Positions 26,207-36,043 are shown, counted from the first letter of the stretch. The stretch is 64,000 nt of DNA from Bacteroides ovatus (GCF_001314995.1 NZ_CP012938.1:2852001-2916000), one strand, 5' to 3'. The notes: generated from the letters alone by a model not told the origin. Made by a program: numbers and translations.

Positions 26207-27919
26207 TTAAGCACCGGGAACATACGGATGAGTGAACCAGAAGCACGACCCTTCCCCCTCACGGGATTCGACTCCAATCTTTCCGCCCATCCTATTGACC
26301 AGGCTTTGACAGATGGATAATCCCAATCCGGCACCTTGTACAAATGAGTCTAATTTTACAAAACGATTAAATATTTCATGTTTTTGTTCATCGGGAATCC
26401 CTTTGCCCGTATCCGTTACACAAAAACGCACCTGACTCTCATCTTCCAATGAATAGGAAAGTGTGATTGAGCCTTTAGTCGTAAACTTCAAGGCATTAGT
26501 CAGAAAATTAGAGAGTACTTGCATGATTCGGTTTTTATCAGCATCAATCACAATCTGCGGTGAATTTTCATCAAACCGCAGTTCGACCGCAGTGTCACGT
26601 TTTTTGTGTGAGAAGGTAGCAATCACTTCCCGGCAAAGTTGTGGTACATCCACCCGTCCCATAACAAGATCTATCATACCGGCTTCGATTTTGGAGATGT
26701 CCAGAATGTCGGAAATAAGGTTGAGCAACAGCTCATTGTTCTCCTGCACTAAAGACATATATACATAACGCAGCTCCGCCTCATCGGTTTCGGCAAGCAG
26801 ACTGGAAAAACCGACGATGGCATTCAAAGGAGTACGTATTTCATGGCTCATATTGGCAAGGAATGCTGATTTGAGCCTGTCCGATTCTTCCGCTTTTTCT
26901 TTAGCTTGAATCAGCTCCAGTTCCACCTGTTTGCGGGTGGTGATATCGGTAGCCAGTTCCATGATTGCCCAACGTCCGTCGAGCCATTTTATTGCCATAC
27001 TCTGGATGGTATACCAACGTTTGGTGACCGGATTGTAGTCTTCCCAAAAATGAACGCCTGTAAACTTACGGTTGGCATCGAGCAACTTCGGCTTCGGGCA
27101 GTGTTTACACCCATTTTCCAGACCTGCATTCAACATTCTCCAACATTCCGCATTTTCCGGCACTTCTCCTGCTTCTTCCCTGAAAGGCTTATTGGCAAAA
27201 ATCACTTTCAACGTATCGTAATCACTCACAAAAATATTGGCATTGATATTATCCAATACCTTTTGCATGGTTCGCTGCGACTGTTGCAGCGATGTTTCAA
27301 CTTGCCAGCGTTTAGTAGCAGTAGATACAATTTGCGATATCTGGCTCATCAGTTCCACATCTTTTTCATCCCATTGTTTGTTCCAACAAAAGTTGAACGA
27401 AAGAAAGCCGAAATGTACTCCCAATTGTGACAGGGGAAAGACAGCGATGGCTTTTACGCCTTGCACTTCGAGCATTTGAGTAATAAAAGGATCGAGCGAA
27501 TAAATATCGGACGTACAAATGATATGGTTTTCTTCCAGCATGTCGAACCAAGGTTTTCCCGCTTCAATGGTCATACTCCGCAAGTAATCGATAGCGGGTT
27601 CTATACCGTCGTTGCACCATTCGTTGGTGCAGCCATACGTAACTCCGTCAAGGTGGTTTTCCCATGTCGCCAAACGGTCGACATCAGTATAACGGCCAAT
27701 TTCGGCCAGTGCCATATTCATAGCAGTAGGTATATCCGGTTCCAGTTGCAGAATTTGCAGTACCTTGATAAATAATGCCTGCCGCCGGTTGGTTGCTTCG
27801 AGATTCTCCTGAATAGCGATCAGGTCTTTAGACTTCTCTTCAACCATCTGTTCGAGTCTGGTACGGTACTGTTCCAGTTCCATACCAACTCCTTGAGGTT
27901 CGGAATCAGTGGATTTCAT
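26207..27919 (-). CDS. cytoplasmic GAF-PAS sensor histidine kinase
   Basis: 570 aa, no signal or transmembrane segment, so an internal sensor. A short N-terminal coiled coil (about 12-45) is followed by a GAF domain (about 50-205), a PAS domain (about 215-330), HisKA with phospho-acceptor His359 in [11 protein letters not shown], and HATPase with [19 protein letters not shown] and GAGLGLSI. The PAS domain has Cys259, Cys271 and Cys274 (the last two in GCKHCPKPK), which could bind a metal or sense redox state. There is no receiver domain and no adjacent response regulator, so the partner is elsewhere. Confidence 0.9.
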   Translation of the reverse strand: MKSTDSEPQGVGMELEQYRTRLEQMVEEKSKDLIAIQENLEATNRRQALFIKVLQILQLEPDIPTAMNMALAEIGRYTDVDRLATWENHLDGVTYGCTNEWCNDGIEPAIDYLRSMTIEAGKPWFDMLEENHIICTSDIYSLDPFITQMLEVQGVKAIAVFPLSQLGVHFGFLSFNFCWNKQWDEKDVELMSQISQIVSTATKRWQVETSLQQSQRTMQKVLDNINANIFVSDYDTLKVIFANKPFREEAGEVPENAECWRMLNAGLENGCKHCPKPKLLDANRKFTGVHFWEDYNPVTKRWYTIQSMAIKWLDGRWAIMELATDITTRKQVELELIQAKEKAEESDRLKSAFLANMSHEIRTPLNAIVGFSSLLAETDEAELRYVYMSLVQENNELLLNLISDILDISKIEAGMIDLVMGRVDVPQLCREVIATFSHKKRDTAVELRFDENSPQIVIDADKNRIMQVLSNFLTNALKFTTKGSITLSYSLEDESQVRFCVTDTGKGIPDEQKHEIFNRFVKLDSFVQGAGLGLSICQSLVNRMGGKIGVESREGEGSCFWFTHPYVPGA

Positions 27920-27989
27920 GTTTAATAGATAACAGTAAATAGAATTTTAGTTTAGTTTCGAATCCGGACGAGATGCGTCCCACATTCTG

Positions 27990-28019
27990 CAAATATATAC
28001 ATTTATTTTAGAAACCAAA
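27990..28019 (-). promoter_or_regulatory. promoter of the sensor kinase gene
   Basis: Minus strand: -33 TTTG at 28019-28016 and -7 TATATTTG at 27997-27990, spaced 18 bp. The start near 27983 gives a leader of about 64 nt. The rest of 28020-28218 shows no feature. Confidence 0.6.
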
Positions 28020-28218
28020 CTTTTTCCCATCAAAACGACTTCTTATAAATGCCTAATAATCGCAGAATTACGAAAGCAGATATTACATAATCGACCTCGT
28101 CAGTTCCAAACTTCCCCAATATTATACCGGATGAAATCTTTTCAACAATATATGACTTACACTGAAAAAGTCCTTATTACACTTTTCTATCTATTAAAAC
28201 TAAATCCTATTCGTCTGA

Positions 28219-28539
28219 TTATATCAGTTTCAACCCTACGATTGAAATAATCAGAGTCGTCATAAAAAACAAACGACCCAAAGTTGCCGGTTCATGAAAG
28301 AACAGGATACCGATCAATACGGTTCCCACCGCTCCTATCCCCGTCCAAACAGGATATGCAGTGCCAATAGGCAATGTTTGCGCAGCCTTTGCCAGTAGGA
28401 ACATGCTTAAAATTACAGAGATTACAAATCCCGCTCCCCACAAATAAAAATCGGTGCCTGTCGCTCCCTTAATCTTGCCTAGACAAAAGGTAAAACCAAC
28501 CTCAAACAGTCCGGCAATAATCAATATAATCCAATTCAT
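28219..28539 (-). CDS. SMR-family exporter, SugE/Gdx-type
   Basis: A 106-aa four-helix small multidrug resistance protein of the inner membrane, working as a dual-topology dimer. Glu13 (AGLFEVGFTF) is the essential proton/substrate carboxylate. The TLPIGTAYPVWTGIGAVG stretch matches the SugE/Gdx subgroup, which exports guanidinium, rather than EmrE. Upstream I found no guanidine riboswitch sequence. It is divergent from the Crp-type regulator gene, about 150 bp away, which could control it. Confidence 0.88.
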   Translation of the reverse strand: MNWIILIIAGLFEVGFTFCLGKIKGATGTDFYLWGAGFVISVILSMFLLAKAAQTLPIGTAYPVWTGIGAVGTVLIGILFFHEPATLGRLFFMTTLIISIVGLKLI

Positions 28540-28692
28540 ATCATTCTATTTTAATATTAGACTGCAAAATTAACAAGATGCCCGGAGCTTTCACTTTACA
28601 TTTGATAAGAAACGCCGGTGTAAGAGTATCATCAATTCTTCTTTTCCTAATATAACTTTTTGTATTTTTGCAGAATAATGATTCAATGCGAT

Positions 28693-29265
28693 ATGGATAT
28701 ACACGAGATTATAAACAGGATATATCGGATGCCGGAGGCTTCAGCGGATAAGGTGGTCAAACATCTGTCAAAAGTCACATATCCCAAAGGTTATCATATA
28801 TTGGAGGCTGGCAAGACTGAAACGAATATCTTTTTCATCGAGAAAGGGATTGCCAGAGCTTATATTCCCGTAGACGGAAAAGAGGTAACGTTCTGGATTG
28901 GGAAAGAAGGGTCAACCATTGTCTCATTGAAAAGCTATGTAAATAATCAACAGGGGTATGAGTCAATGGAACTGATGGAAAACTCGGTGTTGTATCTATT
29001 AAAGCGCAAAGACTTACACGAATTATTCAAGGAAGATATCCATATTGCCAACTGGGGGCGCAAGTTTGCCGAATCAGAGTTCCTGCAAACAGAGGAAAGA
29101 CTTATTTCTCTCTTATTCACCACCGCGTCCGAACGGTATATGAAGCTGATACAAAATAATCCGGAGCTATTACAGAGAATACCATTGGAGTGTCTTGCTT
29201 CTTATCTGGGAATAACTCCGGTAAGTTTAAGCCGGATAAGGGCGAAATTGAAACGGGTACTTTGA
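28693..29265 (+). CDS. Crp/Fnr-family transcriptional regulator
   Basis: About 190 aa. A cyclic-nucleotide-binding-like beta barrel spans about residues 15-110 (KGYHILEAGKTETNIFFIEK, VTFWIGKEGSTIVS), followed by the dimerisation helix and a C-terminal HTH (IPLECLASYLGITPVSLSRI). The barrel lacks the RxSA phosphate cassette for cAMP. No Fnr-type cysteines. A -7 box TATTTTTG at 28663-28670 puts the transcript start near 28677, so ATG 28693 (MDIHEIIN) is preferred over ATG 28678, which would be leaderless. It is divergent from the SMR exporter. Confidence 0.88.
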   Translation: MDIHEIINRIYRMPEASADKVVKHLSKVTYPKGYHILEAGKTETNIFFIEKGIARAYIPVDGKEVTFWIGKEGSTIVSLKSYVNNQQGYESMELMENSVLYLLKRKDLHELFKEDIHIANWGRKFAESEFLQTEERLISLLFTTASERYMKLIQNNPELLQRIPLECLASYLGITPVSLSRIRAKLKRVL

Positions 29266-29339
29266 GATAGAAACATATTTTTCAAAAGCAAACAGAAAGT
29301 AATATATTTGTGTTTTGAATGAATCAAAAAAGAGAAGTC

Positions 29340-29705
29340 ATGAATATCGAAGAGTATAGAGAATATTGCCTGTCAGTCAAAGGAGCAACAGAATGTATGC
29401 CGTTTGATGAACATACTTTGGTTTTCAAGGTTATGGATAAAATGTTCACTTTTGCTACATTACGTCCTAAAAACGGAAGATTCTGGGCGGATATGAAATG
29501 TAATCCTGATAAATCAGAAGAGCTCATAGAACAATACGAAGACCTTTTTTGGGGACCTTTTTCGGATAAGAAACATTGGATAACTGTCTATTTAGAAGGT
29601 GACGTTCCTGATAGGCTCATCAAAGAACTGATTAGCCACTCGGTAGAGGAAGTTATAAAGAAGTTACCCAAGAAAAAACAAGAGGAATACAGGAACATGA
29701 TTTAG
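29340..29705 (+). CDS. MmcQ/YjbR family protein
   Basis: About 121 aa. A DUF419/MmcQ-YjbR CyaY-like DNA-binding fold: EEYREYCLSVKGATECMPF at the start, then VFKVMDKMFTFATL, then the KHWITVYL..DVP strand pair and a helical tail. Structural work on YjbR suggests DNA binding; the role is unknown. A -7 box TATATTTG at 29303-29310 and AGAGAAG just upstream favour ATG 29340 over ATG 29319. It stands 74 bp behind the Crp-type gene with its own promoter. Confidence 0.85.
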   Translation: MNIEEYREYCLSVKGATECMPFDEHTLVFKVMDKMFTFATLRPKNGRFWADMKCNPDKSEELIEQYEDLFWGPFSDKKHWITVYLEGDVPDRLIKELISHSVEEVIKKLPKKKQEEYRNMI

Positions 29706-29898
29706 GATTTGAAGAGTAGACATATCCGGTACTACTATTATTGCTAAAAGTAGAGCCGAATAAAATCACTATCACCCCAAAACGCACACACGGATAAAAT
29801 CATCCTATATTTAAAAATGTATGTCCCAGAAACACTTGCATTCTTCATTCCGGCAATCATGAATCTAGAGAAAAAATAAATGACTAATTTTATTAACT

Positions 29899-29923
29899 AA
29901 TGCTTTTTTAGAAGCATTTTTTT
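29899..29923 (+). terminator. hairpin with T tail upstream of the antiporter
   Basis: AATGCTT-TTTTAG-AAGCATT followed by T. It sits 190 bp after the MmcQ gene and 40 bp before the antiporter, so it may be a late terminator or a leader hairpin. The rest of 29706-29963 holds nothing clear. Confidence 0.5.
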
Positions 29924-29963
29924 AAGTTATTTTGCGGAACAAATATCACGAACTCGTCAAATT

Positions 29964-32096
29964 ATGGATTGGATTGGCCTTGATTTAACATTCCCTATTA
30001 CCGACCCTACATGGATATTTCTCCTTGTACTCCTAATTATATTGTTTGCTCCGATATTATTGAATAAACTGCGCATCCCTCATATTATCGGGATGATCCT
30101 GGCAGGACTGGCTATTGGCGAACATGGATTTAATATCCTGGCACGAGACAACAGCTTTCAGTTATTCGGGAAAGTCGGACTCTATTACATCATGTTCCTG
30201 GCTGGTTTGGAAATGAATATGGGAGATTTCAAAGAGACGCGAAACAAAGCATTGGTGCTCGGATTACTGGCTTTTATCGTTCCTATCGGGATTGGATTCG
30301 TGGCAAATGTATCTTATCTGAAATATGGTGTAATCACCTCTGTGTTATTAGCCAGCATGTATGCCTCCCATACGCTCGTGGCCTACCCAATCGTCACCCG
30401 TTTCGGCATATCATGCCATCGTAGCGTAAGTATTGCCGTAGGAGGAACGGCCGTAACGGATACACTCACGCTGCTGGTACTGGCTGTTATAGGCGGATTG
30501 TTCAAAGGAGAAACCGGAGGATTGTTTTGGATTTGGCTGGTGGTAAAAGTAATCTTTCTAGGGGCACTAATTATTTATTTCTTTCCGCGCATCGGTCGTT
30601 GGTTCTTTCACCGGTACAATGACAACGTGATGCAATTTATTTTCGTGCTTGCGATGGTCTTTTTAGGAGCAGGGTTGATGGAGCTTGTTGGTATGGAAGG
30701 TATCTTGGGAGCTTTCCTCGCAGGATTGGTACTTAACCGGCTCATCCCACACGTCTCTCCATTGATGGATCATTTAGAGTTCGTTGGTAATGCACTTTTT
30801 ATTCCTTATTTCCTTATCGGAGTGGGAATGTTAATCAACTTACGTGTTATTTTCGGAGAAGGGGATGCTTTAAAAGTTGCCGCCGTGATGATAACCATGG
30901 CGCTGACAGGCAAATGGATTGCTTGCTGGCTCACTCAAAAGATATATAAGATGTCTGTTCTTGAACGAAATCTGATGTATGGTTTGAGTAATGCACAGGC
31001 GGCAGCCACATTGGCGGCCGTATTAGTTGGATACAACATTATTCTGCCTACCGGCGAACGGTTATTGAATGATGATGTACTAAACGGAACAGTCTTGCTT
31101 ATCCTGGTTACTTGCGTAGTGAGTTCACTAATTACCGAACGGGCAGCCAGAAAAATAGCGATGGATGATTCACAACCTGAAAATGAATCGTCGAAAGAAA
31201 CAGAGAAAATTTTAATATCCATAGCCAACCCGGACACTATCGAGGACATGGTGAATCTTTCTCTAGTCATACGTGACCCCAAATTGAAAGACAATCTCCT
31301 GGCATTAAATGTTATCAACGACGATAATAACTCTGATAATCTACGAATTCGAAGCAAACATTATCTGGAAAAAGCCGAAATGACAGCAACGGAAGCAAAT
31401 GTACCACTCAAAAAGGTCACCCGGTATGATTTGAATATAGCTTCCGGTATTATCCATTCAGTCAAGGAGAATGAGATTACGAGTATTATCACCGGCCTGC
31501 ACCGCAAGAAAAACATCACAGATTCATACTTTGGAATACTTGCCGAACACTTATTGAACGGATTAAACTGTGAAATAATTATCTCTAAATTTCTGATACC
31601 GGTCCATACAATCAAACGGATTGTCGTTGCCGTCCCTCCTAAAGCCGAATATGAATCCGGCTTTCCGCATTGGATGGAACACTTCTGTCGCATGGGGAGC
31701 ACTCTTGGATGCCGCGTACACTTCTTTGCCAATGAAAAGACTACCATCCGCCTACAAGCGTGGATAAAGAAAAGGCATAAACAGACGCTTACCGATTTCT
31801 CTCTCTTAGAAGACTGGAATGACCTGCTGGTATTGACAGGACAGGTAAGTTACGATCATTTATTGGTTATTATCAGTGCACGACCAGGAACTCTTTCGTA
31901 TGACAGTTCTTTTGAGAAGTTACCGAGACAGCTCGGGAAATATTTCTCCAACAATAGCTTCATCGTGCTGTATCCTAACCAGTCGGGAGAGCCGTTGGAT
32001 ACGTCTTTCTTCTCCAAGCTATATACTGATACCGAAACCCGACATTATGAGAAGGTGGGCAAATGGTTTTACAGGTGGTTTAAGAAAGAGGGATAA
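29964..32096 (+). CDS. CPA2-type Na+(K+)/H+ antiporter with C-terminal UspA-like domain
   Basis: 710 aa. Residues 1-400 are about 12 transmembrane helices of the CPA2 exchanger fold, with the start IIGMILAGLAIGEHGFNIL, a helix with SMYASHTLVAYPIVTRFG, and GMEGILGAFLAGLVLNRLIP. Residues about 415-710 are soluble and cytoplasmic, resembling tandem universal-stress-protein domains (KILISIANPDTIEDMVNLS, then KRIVVAVPPKAEYESG) that may bind nucleotide and gate transport. It exchanges monovalent cations for protons in the inner membrane. Single gene. Confidence 0.9.
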   Translation: MDWIGLDLTFPITDPTWIFLLVLLIILFAPILLNKLRIPHIIGMILAGLAIGEHGFNILARDNSFQLFGKVGLYYIMFLAGLEMNMGDFKETRNKALVLGLLAFIVPIGIGFVANVSYLKYGVITSVLLASMYASHTLVAYPIVTRFGISCHRSVSIAVGGTAVTDTLTLLVLAVIGGLFKGETGGLFWIWLVVKVIFLGALIIYFFPRIGRWFFHRYNDNVMQFIFVLAMVFLGAGLMELVGMEGILGAFLAGLVLNRLIPHVSPLMDHLEFVGNALFIPYFLIGVGMLINLRVIFGEGDALKVAAVMITMALTGKWIACWLTQKIYKMSVLERNLMYGLSNAQAAATLAAVLVGYNIILPTGERLLNDDVLNGTVLLILVTCVVSSLITERAARKIAMDDSQPENESSKETEKILISIANPDTIEDMVNLSLVIRDPKLKDNLLALNVINDDNNSDNLRIRSKHYLEKAEMTATEANVPLKKVTRYDLNIASGIIHSVKENEITSIITGLHRKKNITDSYFGILAEHLLNGLNCEIIISKFLIPVHTIKRIVVAVPPKAEYESGFPHWMEHFCRMGSTLGCRVHFFANEKTTIRLQAWIKKRHKQTLTDFSLLEDWNDLLVLTGQVSYDHLLVIISARPGTLSYDSSFEKLPRQLGKYFSNNSFIVLYPNQSGEPLDTSFFSKLYTDTETRHYEKVGKWFYRWFKKEG

Positions 32097-32199
32097 AATT
32101 AGAATTGAAAAGTTCCGTTTAATTTATAAATATCGACACATTTATCTATATTTGTACCATTAGCAATTTTGCTATAAACACCTAAAGGAAAAGAATGGT

Positions 32200-32676
32200 A
32201 TGTCAAACGTCGATTTTTCCAAAATAACAGAAGGAATCTATCATGTGATAGAAACTGAAGAGAAAATACTAACCGGGCTACAAAATGATACGATCACGTT
32301 GAAACGTAATAAACAAAATCGTACCATCAAACAGATTCTCGGACATTTGATTGATTCGGCATCAAACAATCACCAACGCATGGTCAGATTGCAATACAGT
32401 AAAGATTTGCTTTTCTTTCCCGATTACCGTCAGGATAATGATCTGTGGATAGCATTACAAGATTACCAAAATGAAGATTGGAACAACCTGATTCAACTAT
32501 GGAAGTTTTTTAACCTGCATATCATTCAGGTTATAAAATCTGTAGACCAGACAAAACTGGATAGCTACTGGTGTGATTTTGAAGGAACAAAGGTTACGCT
32601 ACAAGACATGATAGAAGGTTATCTAAGTCATTTGCACCTGCATATTCATGAAATCCATGAATTAATGAATGCCTAA
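32200..32676 (+). CDS. DinB-superfamily (YfiT-like) protein
   Basis: 158 aa four-helix bundle of the DinB/YfiT metal-dependent superfamily. The metal-ligand histidines are visible: His in RTIKQILGHLIDSASNNHQR and the pair HLHLHIHEIHEL near the C-terminus. The family includes bacillithiol transferases and many proteins of unknown role. A -7 box TATATTTG lies at 32147-32154. The RlmJ-like gene follows 54 bp downstream. Confidence 0.88.
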   Translation: MSNVDFSKITEGIYHVIETEEKILTGLQNDTITLKRNKQNRTIKQILGHLIDSASNNHQRMVRLQYSKDLLFFPDYRQDNDLWIALQDYQNEDWNNLIQLWKFFNLHIIQVIKSVDQTKLDSYWCDFEGTKVTLQDMIEGYLSHLHLHIHEIHELMNA

Positions 32677-32730
32677 AAAGGATAGCGGTTGCAGTTCTTT
32701 TATATTCTATAAATATTAAGATGTACCCAC

Positions 32731-33576
32731 ATGGCAACTTACACTCATTTCGCAAAACAACCCGATGTACTGAAACATCTGATACTCTGTGAAGTTCTTA
32801 GAAATGAAGCCCCACAAGTATATGTAGAAACCAATTCCGCATGTGCCATCTACTCCATGACGCAAACTCCGGAGCAGCAATATGGTATCTATCATTTCCT
32901 GGAGAAAGCAGATGATGACAAATCTCTAAAAGATTCCATTTATTACCAACTGGAAAACCCGGAAATGACAAAAGGAAATTATCTGGGTTCTCCTGCCCTG
33001 GCAATGAATGTATTAGAGAAGCAAGCAAAAAGGTTTGTATTCTTTGATTTAGAAAAGAGTGCGTTGGAAAATGTGGGTACCTATGCCAAACAAGTCGGAT
33101 TAAGTGCATCTGTAGAGATGCATCATGCCGACTCTTCGAGAGGTACCATAGAGCTATTGCCTTCACTTCCTTCATCCTCTTTCATTCATATCGATCCTTA
33201 CGAAATAGACAAGAAAGGAGATTCAGGAGTAACCTATCTCGATATCCTGATACAGGCTACTCAATTAGGAATGAAGTGTTTATTATGGTATGGATTCATG
33301 ACCGAAGATGATAAAGAATCTTTGGACAACTATATTGTATCCAGTCTGGAAAAGGCAGGTATCAAGGATTACATAGGTGTAGAGCTTACTATGAATTCAA
33401 TAAGAAAAGACAGTATATTATGTAATCCGGGCATTTTGGGAAGTGGTATTTTGGCTACAAATTTATCACAAATCTCCAAAGATACCATTCTTGATTACAG
33501 TAACAAACTGGTTGATATATACAAAGATGCTAAATACAAAGATTATGATGGAAGTTTATATATTCAGCATCTTTGA
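32731..33576 (+). CDS. RlmJ-like methyltransferase homologue with altered motif IV
   Basis: 281 aa. Layout follows RlmJ (23S rRNA A2030 N6-methyltransferase): N-terminal HFAKQPDVLKHLILCEVL resembles the H..ADVLKH signature, then VYVETNSACAIYSM in place of the SAM-binding LDTHAGAG loop, GNYLGSPALAMNVL, and a strand ending FIHIDPYEIDKK. Known N6-adenine methyltransferases have D/N-P-P-Y/F; here one proline is missing (DPYE) and the glycine-rich SAM loop is also poor. It may have lost catalysis or changed substrate. Cytosolic. Confidence 0.6.
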   Translation: MATYTHFAKQPDVLKHLILCEVLRNEAPQVYVETNSACAIYSMTQTPEQQYGIYHFLEKADDDKSLKDSIYYQLENPEMTKGNYLGSPALAMNVLEKQAKRFVFFDLEKSALENVGTYAKQVGLSASVEMHHADSSRGTIELLPSLPSSSFIHIDPYEIDKKGDSGVTYLDILIQATQLGMKCLLWYGFMTEDDKESLDNYIVSSLEKAGIKDYIGVELTMNSIRKDSILCNPGILGSGILATNLSQISKDTILDYSNKLVDIYKDAKYKDYDGSLYIQHL

Positions 33577-33649
33577 TATCCACTTATTAATTTAATTACC
33601 TAGAACATTACTCTACAAACAGAGCGTCAGAAAGCCGGAGCTTTTAAAA

Positions 33650-34270
33650 TCAGTTTCCGGCCTTTTGGCTATAAATTAACTTATTTCTTTGGCTGATTGT
33701 CCACAAACCATCTATTAGCCGTACATTTTTCGTATCGTCATCTTCCACGTTCCATGCATAACCTCCTGAAGGCAGGCCACGTCTCTCCAATATTTCATTG
33801 GGCTGATTATTGGAAAAGAAAAGTTCCAGTTGCGTAGAGTCAGGACTAAACACAATAAAGGCAGAAGCATTGCTATCGTCCACCGATTCCGTGCGGATTC
33901 CTTTCTCAAACAAGCGGATACAGTCTTTTTGCACTTCACACCATACATATCCGGCAGAACCGATACAGCCATGTTCATCCCGATCACCTCCCACAATCGG
34001 AGATTGCGGATACTGAACTAATTTAGAAGCCGGCATTCCCGGTGTATATTTTCCGGTATAGAACACTTCCAGCGTATCATTCAGAAGCAAACCGTTGACT
34101 TCATCTTTATTTGCATCTATCGTACTGAACGAAAGGGTATCATTCTTATCAGTAACAATCGTTACCGTATTCATGGTTGCATCACTAACGATTCCTTTTG
34201 AGCTTGCCACTTTTGACGAGCAACCTGCCATGAGGCAGAGCGTACCTACTGCTAATAATATTGTTTTCAT
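33650..34270 (-). CDS. lipoprotein with two NlpE/COG3015-like segments, unknown role
   Basis: About 206 aa from the ATG at 34270. Signal peptide MKTILLAVGTLCLMAGC with lipobox MAGC; upstream in-frame codons look non-coding. The first half has beta-rich repeats (TVTIVTDKNDTLSFSTIDAN, LLLNDTLEVFYTGKY). The second half contains SAFIVFSPDSTQLELFFSNN, then RGLPSGGYAWNVEDDDTKNV. The second part resembles proteins that probe envelope state, but I do not recognise the family firmly. Convergent with the RlmJ-like gene and divergent from the DUF3788 gene. Confidence 0.7.
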   Translation of the reverse strand: MKTILLAVGTLCLMAGCSSKVASSKGIVSDATMNTVTIVTDKNDTLSFSTIDANKDEVNGLLLNDTLEVFYTGKYTPGMPASKLVQYPQSPIVGGDRDEHGCIGSAGYVWCEVQKDCIRLFEKGIRTESVDDSNASAFIVFSPDSTQLELFFSNNQPNEILERRGLPSGGYAWNVEDDDTKNVRLIDGLWTISQRNKLIYSQKAGN

Positions 34271-34468
34271 TTTCTTTAATTGGGGCTTTGTTTTTAAATT
34301 AATGCAAAGATAAAGGTTATACTGCCAATATTTCGCTTTTACAAAATAAATTAATTTCCGGGCAGATTGTTCACCAGCTACACACAAAATGCCTATATTG
34401 GACAACGATCTATTAGAAAATCAGCCTACCTTTGTGATATGGATAATCAAAAGTAAATACAGAATACC

Positions 34469-34885
34469 ATGAAAGAAACTTTGCAGATTCCCACTCCCGA
34501 AACACTGGAAGCCTTGATAGGTAAGGAACTTTATGATATATGGACTTCACTTTGCCAGCTTATCGAGCAAAAGTACAATATGGAACAACTATGGAACCAT
34601 GGAGGAAAAAAATGGATATACGAATATAAATATCGCAAAGGCGGAAAAACGCTGTGTGCCCTATACGCCAAAGAACAAACGATTGGCTTCTTGGTCATTT
34701 TAGGTAAAGATGAGCGTGCCAAATTTGAATCTCTGCGAGAAGTATTCTCCAATGAGACTCAAAAGATATACGATGAGACGACTACTTTCCACGATGGGAA
34801 GTGGCTTATGTTCGAATTGAAAGACACTTGCTTATTTAATGATATGGAGCGACTGCTATCCATCAAACGAAAACCCAATCGATGA
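34469..34885 (+). CDS. DUF3788 family protein
   Basis: 138 aa, soluble. Matches DUF3788: IPTPETLEALIGKELYDIW, then LWNHGGKKWIYEYKYRKGGK, then KTLCALYAKEQTIGFLVILG and DGKWLMFEL. The family has the YdhG/DUF1801-like alpha/beta fold; function unknown, often beside GyrI-type genes. It overlaps the following AraC gene by 4 bp, so the two are translationally coupled. A -7 box TACCTTTG lies at 34427-34434. Confidence 0.82.
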   Translation: MKETLQIPTPETLEALIGKELYDIWTSLCQLIEQKYNMEQLWNHGGKKWIYEYKYRKGGKTLCALYAKEQTIGFLVILGKDERAKFESLREVFSNETQKIYDETTTFHDGKWLMFELKDTCLFNDMERLLSIKRKPNR

Positions 34886-36012
34886 TTGAATCAGATATAA
34901 ATAAAAGGTATTGTCAAAGTTGCGGGATGCCTCTCCGCTTTGATATAGAGAAATATCTGGGTACTAACTCCGACGGTTCCCGAAGTGACGAATATTGCTA
35001 CTACTGCCTGAAAGATGGAAAATATATCGTCGACATTCCGATGTCGGAAATGATTAATATCTGGATAAAATACACCGACAAGTACAATGAATATGCAGAT
35101 ACTGCTTATTCGCCGGAGGAACTTAGGCACATACTAAACGAACGGTTACCCAATCTGAAACGGTGGAAACAAAAGTTGGAAACCTGTAATATCCATCATC
35201 AGAAGATTCAGGATATAATCGTTTATATCAATAATCATTTATTCGACACTTTGGATACAGACATGCTTAGCACGATAAGCGGACTTTCCAAATATCACTT
35301 CAGAAGAGTGTTTCAAACTGTTGCCGGAGAAAATATTGGAAGCTACATACAACGTTTGCGCCTCGAACATATAGCACATCTGTTAGTATCCACCGACTTT
35401 ACATTAAATCAGATTTCGGAGCAAACAAACTATCAGACTAAATTCAGTCTGGCAAAAGCCTTCAAAAAACATTTTGGAGTGTCAACCTCTCAATATAGGG
35501 AGAAGTATAAGCCGATGTATGACGAACAGCATGCGGTTATCACTCCTGAAATCCGGTCGATTCTGCCGATGAAAGTATTTTGTATCGAGGTGGGTGAAAA
35601 GTATAAGGATGAACTCCGATACAAATTAATATGGGACAGGCTCACCAACTATGCTAGACAGCGCAATGAAGAAAAGTCGAATGATAAGTTTGTCAGCCTT
35701 AGTATGGACGACCCGGCCATCACCCCAATAGATAAATGTCGCTTCTATCTCGGGGTCATAATCGATAACAAAGAAAATGATTTCCAGCCGGGAGTGATAG
35801 AAGTTCCCGGTGGTCGTTATGCTATATTCAGGCATATCGGTGACTACTCTTTATTGCATAAATTCTACCGGACTATTTATGAAGAGTGGTTCCCGGAAAG
35901 TAAATATCGTCCTCAAAGCACCTTTAGCTTTGAAATGTATATGAACCGCCCTGCCTCCACCCTTAGAACAGAACTAATTACCGACATCTATATTCCGGTC
36001 ATCAAGAAATAA
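34882..36012 (+). CDS. zinc-ribbon / AraC HTH / GyrI-like effector-binding fusion regulator
   Basis: 376 aa in three parts. Residues 8-80 are a treble-clef zinc ribbon of the type found as a stand-alone 'putative zinc ribbon' protein (YCQSCGMPL and EYCYYCLKDGKY). Residues about 115-215 are an AraC HTH (LSTISGLSKYHFRRVFQTVA, then LNQISEQTNYQTKFSLAKAF). Residues about 225-376 are a GyrI-like (SOUL-type) effector-binding domain with PGGRYAIFRHIGDYSLL. It overlaps the DUF3788 gene by 4 bp and is followed after 31 bp by a second GyrI-like gene. Likely a ligand-responsive activator of this cluster. Confidence 0.88.
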   Translation: MIESDINKRYCQSCGMPLRFDIEKYLGTNSDGSRSDEYCYYCLKDGKYIVDIPMSEMINIWIKYTDKYNEYADTAYSPEELRHILNERLPNLKRWKQKLETCNIHHQKIQDIIVYINNHLFDTLDTDMLSTISGLSKYHFRRVFQTVAGENIGSYIQRLRLEHIAHLLVSTDFTLNQISEQTNYQTKFSLAKAFKKHFGVSTSQYREKYKPMYDEQHAVITPEIRSILPMKVFCIEVGEKYKDELRYKLIWDRLTNYARQRNEEKSNDKFVSLSMDDPAITPIDKCRFYLGVIIDNKENDFQPGVIEVPGGRYAIFRHIGDYSLLHKFYRTIYEEWFPESKYRPQSTFSFEMYMNRPASTLRTELITDIYIPVIKK

Positions 36013-36043
36013 TTAATTATCAACCCTCTAAAAACAATGTATT

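Noticed and set aside
28131..28250. 39-codon plus-strand frame between sensor kinase and SMR gene
   Set aside because: It overlaps the SMR gene end antisense, has no promoter or ribosome site, and its sequence is low in charged residues.
28540..28680. Guanidine riboswitch ahead of the SMR exporter
   Set aside because: No conserved ykkC or mini-ykkC sequence (ACGR-type loops or the GGGACGA core) was visible.
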